From Fuscovulum sp. (GTDB taxonomy: Bacteria > Pseudomonadota > Alphaproteobacteria > Rhodobacterales > Rhodobacteraceae), in NCBI GenBank assembly GCA_035192965.1, contig CP136571.1, positions 1,136,501 through 1,200,500 of the forward strand: a stretch of DNA of 64,000 nt. The letters are read 5' to 3'. Each line of letters opens with the position of its first letter. The first letter of the stretch is position 1. A program made the translations under genes and the position numbers. Shown here piece after piece: positions 60,304 to 64,000 of this stretch. The notes under the pieces are model-generated. The model worked only from the letters and a program-made list of their open reading frames with translations, was not told where the DNA came from and did no database searches.

Positions 60304-61821
60304 ATGGATACATTCGGCTTTCTTTTGCAGGGGCTGAGCACAGCCTTTGAACCGATGATGCTGCTTTACGCGCTGATCGGGGTGACGCTGGGCACTGCCG
60401 TGGGGGTGCTGCCCGGGATCGGGCCTGCGCTGACGGTGGCACTGCTTTTGCCGGTGACCTATGGGTTGGACGCGGCAGGGTCGCTGATCATGTTTGCGGG
60501 CATCTATTATGGCGGGATGTATGGGGGATCGACCACTTCCATTCTGCTGAACACGCCGGGCGAAAGCGCATCGGTCATCACCGCGTTGGAGGGCAACAAG
60601 ATGGCCCGTGCCGGGCGCGGCGGGCCTGCGCTGGCGACGGCGGCGATCGGGTCTTTCGTGGCGGGGTTGCTGGCCACGCTGATGCTGGCCTTTCTGGCGC
60701 CGCATGTGGTGAAGCTGGCGCTGATCTTTGGCCCGCGCGAGTATTTCGCGCTGATGGTGCTGGCCTTTGTGACCGTTTCGGCCGCGTTCGGCGAAAGCGC
60801 GTTGAAGGGATTGGTGTCTCTTTTCATCGGCTTGGCGCTGGCGATGGTGGGGATCGATCAGTTGACCGGGCAGACGCGGCTTGCTTTTGGGGTGCCGCAA
60901 CTGCTGGACGGGATCGAGGTAACGACGCTGGCTGTGGCGATGTTCGCGCTGGGTGAGGCGCTGTTCGTGGCGGCGCAGGGGCCGGATACCGGGACCGGGG
61001 TGCTGGCGATCAAGGGCCGGGTGCGGATGACGGCGCAGGATTGGGCGCGGTCATGGAAGGCCTGGCTGCGCGGCACGGCAATCGGGTTTCCGATCGGATC
61101 CATGCCAGCAGGCGGGGCGGATATCGCGTCTTTCCTGTCTTACGCGACCGAGCGGAACATGACCAAGTACCCGGAAGAATTCGGAAAAGGCGCGATTGAA
61201 GGGGTGGCCGGACCGGAGGCCGCGAACAATGCGGCGGCGGCGGGGACGCTGGTGCCGTTGCTGACGCTGGGCTTGCCGACGACGGCGACGGCCGCGATCA
61301 TGCTGGCTGGGTTTCAGCAATTCGGGTTGCAGCCGGGGCCTTTGCTGTTTGTCACGGCGCCGCAATTGGTGTGGGGCCTGATTGCCAGCCTTCTGGTGGC
61401 CAATGTGATGTTGCTGGTGCTGAACCTGCCGTTGATCCGGTTCTGGATCCTGCTGCTGAAGATCCCGCAGCCATGGCTTTATGGCGGCATTCTGGTCTTT
61501 GCGACGCTGGGCACGCTGGGGGTGAACCCGTCTCCGGTCGAGTTGATGATGCTCGTGCTGTTCGGGACGATGGGCTATCTGATGCGGGTGTTCAACTATC
61601 CCATCGCACCTGTTGTGGTTGGTCTGATCCTGGGGCCGATGGCGGAACAGCAGTTGCGGCGGGCGCTGGCAATTGCGCAGGGGGATTGGACGACGCTTGT
61701 GCAATCGCCCATCGCGGCGGGATTGCTGGTGTTGGCGGCGGTGGCGTTGATCGTGCCGATGATCCTGCGGGCGCGGGGGCGTGGGGATACGCTGTCGCAG
61801 ATTGGCACGGCGGAAGATTGA
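60304..61821 (+). CDS. tctA: Tripartite tricarboxylate transporter permease TctA
   Basis: 505 residues, about 12 helices. [25 protein letters not shown] and [20 protein letters not shown] are the conserved TctA loops. [28 protein letters not shown] and [38 protein letters not shown] follow. It moves the carboxylate with a cation gradient. Full length, last gene of tctCBA. Confidence 0.95.
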   Translation: MDTFGFLLQGLSTAFEPMMLLYALIGVTLGTAVGVLPGIGPALTVALLLPVTYGLDAAGSLIMFAGIYYGGMYGGSTTSILLNTPGESASVITALEGNKMARAGRGGPALATAAIGSFVAGLLATLMLAFLAPHVVKLALIFGPREYFALMVLAFVTVSAAFGESALKGLVSLFIGLALAMVGIDQLTGQTRLAFGVPQLLDGIEVTTLAVAMFALGEALFVAAQGPDTGTGVLAIKGRVRMTAQDWARSWKAWLRGTAIGFPIGSMPAGGADIASFLSYATERNMTKYPEEFGKGAIEGVAGPEAANNAAAAGTLVPLLTLGLPTTATAAIMLAGFQQFGLQPGPLLFVTAPQLVWGLIASLLVANVMLLVLNLPLIRFWILLLKIPQPWLYGGILVFATLGTLGVNPSPVELMMLVLFGTMGYLMRVFNYPIAPVVVGLILGPMAEQQLRRALAIAQGDWTTLVQSPIAAGLLVLAAVALIVPMILRARGRGDTLSQIGTAED

Positions 61822-61826
61822 GGGAA

Positions 61827-61848
61827 GGGGGCCGCTGGCCCCCTTTTT
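61827..61848 (+). terminator. Intrinsic terminator after tctA
   Basis: GGGGGCC-GCT-GGCCCCC forms a 7-base stem (61827-61843) followed by TTTTT, 5 bases past the tctA stop. The rest of the spacer to 62224 has no gene and contains the GTGCA repeats. Confidence 0.92.
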
Positions 61849-61949
61849 CACACATGGCAGCGCGCGGAACGGTTTGCGGGTTTGTCTTTGCGCCCGTGCG
61901 TGCGGCGCGGTAATCCGGCGCGATTTCAGGGGTTTGTCCGAAAATGGCT

Positions 61950-61992
61950 GTGCAGCGCCCGGTGCAGCAGGCGGTGCAGCACAGCGTATGCA
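61950..61992. repeat. GTGCA units with 12-base period, intergenic copy
   Basis: GTGCA begins at 61950, 61962 and 61974 (exact 12-base steps), followed by GT-ATGCA at 61986 and an inverted TGCAC. The first 18 bases equal those at 34378-34395 inside pth. The surrounding spacer 61849-62224 holds no gene I can support. Confidence 0.8.
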
Positions 61993-62224
61993 CGCAGCGC
62001 ACGGTGGCAGTGGTTAAGGTTAACCCTTTCTGACTGCGTGACGGCCTTGCCGCGCCGGGTTTCGGGGCGCAGAAAGCGGGTCTGGGCCGGGTTGTGAAGG
62101 CTGGACGCGGGGCCGTTTCCGGTTTGGCGTAACGGGACTGTCCCGACCCGTGCCGCCTTGACGGCATGGGAGCAAGAACCGGCGTCCCCCGCCGCATCGA
62201 CACGCGGCCGACGCGGCGGATGTG

Positions 62225-64000
62225 TCAGTCGAGGGCGCGGATGGTGCCGTCGCCGAAAGCGATGTTTTCGACCTGAACAAGATAGGCGCTGCCCTGCGGG
62301 CCGGTGACCCGGTAGCCGGCCCCTTCGGGCGTGACGGTGTAGCGATCTGCCGCCTCGGACAGGGTATAGGTGTCGTTGCCTTCGCCGCCGTTGATGCCAT
62401 CCTGCCCTGGGCTGGCGATGAAGGTGTCATCCCCCCCCATACCGGCGAAGAAATCTTCTTCATCCGTGCCTGTCATCTGATCGGGGCTTTCGCTGCCGCT
62501 TTCGGTGCGGCCTTGCAGGTATTGCGGACCGCCGCCTTCGCCCCACCATGACCCGCCCTCGGCCTGACGTTTGCGCACGAAATCAGAGCGGGGGGTCTTG
62601 TCGCGCGAGTGGGACAGGATGCCCCATGAGCCCCAGCGCGACGGAGAGCTGGTTTCGGTGAATTGCATGAACGGGCCTTCGCCGATTTCGCGCCAGCCAT
62701 CCCAAAGCTGGGCATAGAGCGCGCCCATTTCCGGGCTGCGGACGAAATCGGCAAGGAAGACGCCGAGTTCTTCGGCCTGCGTTTCGGACAGATCGCCGAC
62801 GGCGAAACTGTGGTGAAGGTGCTGACCACCTTCATAGGCGGTGAAGCGCAGGCCATAGCTGTTGGCCATCGCCTTCTGTTCGGTCAGAGCGCGCATCACG
62901 GCGGGGATGGAGTCATCGACCTGCCCTTCTTGCGAGAGCAGTTCGAAGATCCAGGAATAGGCCCGGTCGCCCGTATCGCGCATGCGCTGGTCCAGTTCGG
63001 CGCGCAGATCGGGGTTGCCGACGAAGGACACGCCGAAATAGGTGGTGGCGGCCAGTTCTTCGAAGACGGTGGCGGGATCGACATAGGTTTCGGGATCATA
63101 TTCCTGCCAGCCCGGCGCGATGAGCTGCCGTTCGGCCAGCCAGACATGGCCGGCCTGTGTGCCTAGAACGTTGACCAGCCGCGCGGATGCCTCGTCTCCG
63201 AAAACCTCTTCCCAGATCAGCGCAACCTCGGTGGCGCGTTTGGTGTGATAGCTGAAGATGGTTTCCCAATCTTCGGAAACCTCGTCGCCCCATTCGGCAA
63301 TGGCCTGCGCGCGCAGCCAGTTGAACTGCTCGAACGCGGCGTTCCAGGTTTCGTTCGAATTTTCGACATGGGCTTTCAGGCGCGGGTCGAGATTGTCGCG
63401 CACATAGGTGGCGAATTGGCGGACATAGTCGGCGTCGACGGTGTGTGGCATGGTGAACCACGGGTCGGTTCCGGTTTCGTTGGCAAGACGGACCATGAGT
63501 TCGACCGGGGCACCGATTTCCGTCCAGGTGGCGTTTTGCGGGCGGGGCCTGTCGGCCCAGCTTACAGCTGTAGCGTGGTTGGTGTTCATCCAATCCATGA
63601 AGCGCAATTCGCGGGCATCCTGAACGAGGGCCAGCCAATCAGGATGAAAGACGGCACCTGCCTCGGCCAATGCGACGTGATCGGCGCGTAGGACAGAGAT
63701 GGCGCGGATATGGTCGCCCGGATCGATGCCGGTGATGTTGAGCCAGAAGCCGGAACCGGTGGGATTTTCAAAGATGATCCGGTTGGGTGCGTTCCGGACG
63801 ACCTTGGCCGAGCCGCCGATGGTGATGTTCCCGCGGCCCTCATACGTCAGGATATAGAGGCCTTTGCGTTGTTGCGTTCCCAGACTGTCATTCCAGGCCC
63901 AGGTGGTGCGGAGCCCTTCGACCCCGTCAGGGATACGGATCGGATAGCCGTCTTCATCAATATAGCCGCCCTCGACCAGCGTCTTGTGATCCAGTGCTTC
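62225..64000 (-). CDS. Large secreted protein with C-terminal RTX calcium-binding repeats (5' end outside window)
   Basis: Open from the window edge to the stop at 62225, ~591 residues visible. N-terminal visible part: beta-rich (LYILTYEGRGNITIGGSAKVV). Then a barrel-like region with FMDWMNTNHATAVSWADRPRPQNATW and HVENSNETWN, resembling uncharacterised cellulose-binding/GH-like proteins. The C-terminus has GGDDTFIASPGQDGINGGEGNDTY, RTX nonapeptides, and a short tail with FGDGTI, as in type I secretion substrates. Probable export by an ABC/TolC system not seen here. Catalytic role unknown. Confidence 0.8.
   Translation of the reverse strand, partial: EALDHKTLVEGGYIDEDGYPIRIPDGVEGLRTTWAWNDSLGTQQRKGLYILTYEGRGNITIGGSAKVVRNAPNRIIFENPTGSGFWLNITGIDPGDHIRAISVLRADHVALAEAGAVFHPDWLALVQDARELRFMDWMNTNHATAVSWADRPRPQNATWTEIGAPVELMVRLANETGTDPWFTMPHTVDADYVRQFATYVRDNLDPRLKAHVENSNETWNAAFEQFNWLRAQAIAEWGDEVSEDWETIFSYHTKRATEVALIWEEVFGDEASARLVNVLGTQAGHVWLAERQLIAPGWQEYDPETYVDPATVFEELAATTYFGVSFVGNPDLRAELDQRMRDTGDRAYSWIFELLSQEGQVDDSIPAVMRALTEQKAMANSYGLRFTAYEGGQHLHHSFAVGDLSETQAEELGVFLADFVRSPEMGALYAQLWDGWREIGEGPFMQFTETSSPSRWGSWGILSHSRDKTPRSDFVRKRQAEGGSWWGEGGGPQYLQGRTESGSESPDQMTGTDEEDFFAGMGGDDTFIASPGQDGINGGEGNDTYTLSEAADRYTVTPEGAGYRVTGPQGSAYLVQVENIAFGDGTIRALD

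Overview
The window reads as a high-GC alphaproteobacterial chromosome, most likely Rhodobacteraceae (Rhodobacter/Tabrizicola/Gemmobacter-like). The support is the GC-rich third codon positions, the ychF-trpA, rplY/pth and ycjX-ycjF arrangements, the class I lysyl-tRNA synthetase, a complete tctCBA operon with tctDE, and GC-rich intergenic hairpin elements. No rRNA and no CRISPR array were seen.

Left part (1 to about 24.6 kb): the right arm of a tailed prophage that continues past the left edge. Packaging genes (portal, gpW-like, terminase large and small) run leftward. Then come small accessory genes, among them a HEPN-like protein, and a modification block: a C5 cytosine methyltransferase overlapped by a second long reading frame, and a ParB-like/N4-N6 methyltransferase. 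Next is a long leftward replication and recombination operon: HTH protein, RecA-like (Sak4-type) ATPase, DUF669, PD-(D/E)XK nuclease, DEAH helicase, DUF6511, primase/ATPase, an iteron-rich spacer, RuvC-like resolvase and DUF6362. Consecutive genes overlap by 1 to 20 bases almost throughout, so the operon is probably translationally coupled. A divergent four-gene module follows: two unrecognised proteins opposite XRE plus ImmA/IrrE, with paired palindromic operators between them. The arm ends with DUF2924, a large serine recombinase and a small HTH-like protein.

Junction (24.6 to 26.6 kb): two passenger genes, one a DUF3883 protein with nuclease-like residues, lie against a tRNA-Ser(GCU) gene whose 3' end faces the island.

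Right part (26.6 to 64 kb): ordinary chromosome. It holds ychF, trpA, a MarR regulator divergent from an FMN-dependent lactate dehydrogenase, an MFS exporter, rplY, a glycosyltransferase, pth with a repeat-encoded tail, DUF2332, a serine hydrolase, ycjF/ycjX, truA, a SulP transporter, a beta-helix protein, lysS (class I), TerB, dacB, nadD, ettA, a DMT exporter, adenine deaminase, exoD, the tctDE regulators with a divergent binding protein, tctCBA, and the 3' part of a large RTX-repeat secreted protein cut by the right edge.

The most unusual signals are: (1) two reading frames through the cytosine methyltransferase gene that both look like protein; (2) the four-gene XRE/ImmA module with two unknown partners; (3) GTGCA repeats with an exact 12-base period, shared between the end of pth and an intergenic site about 27.6 kb away; and (4) an iteron cluster beside the phage primase.
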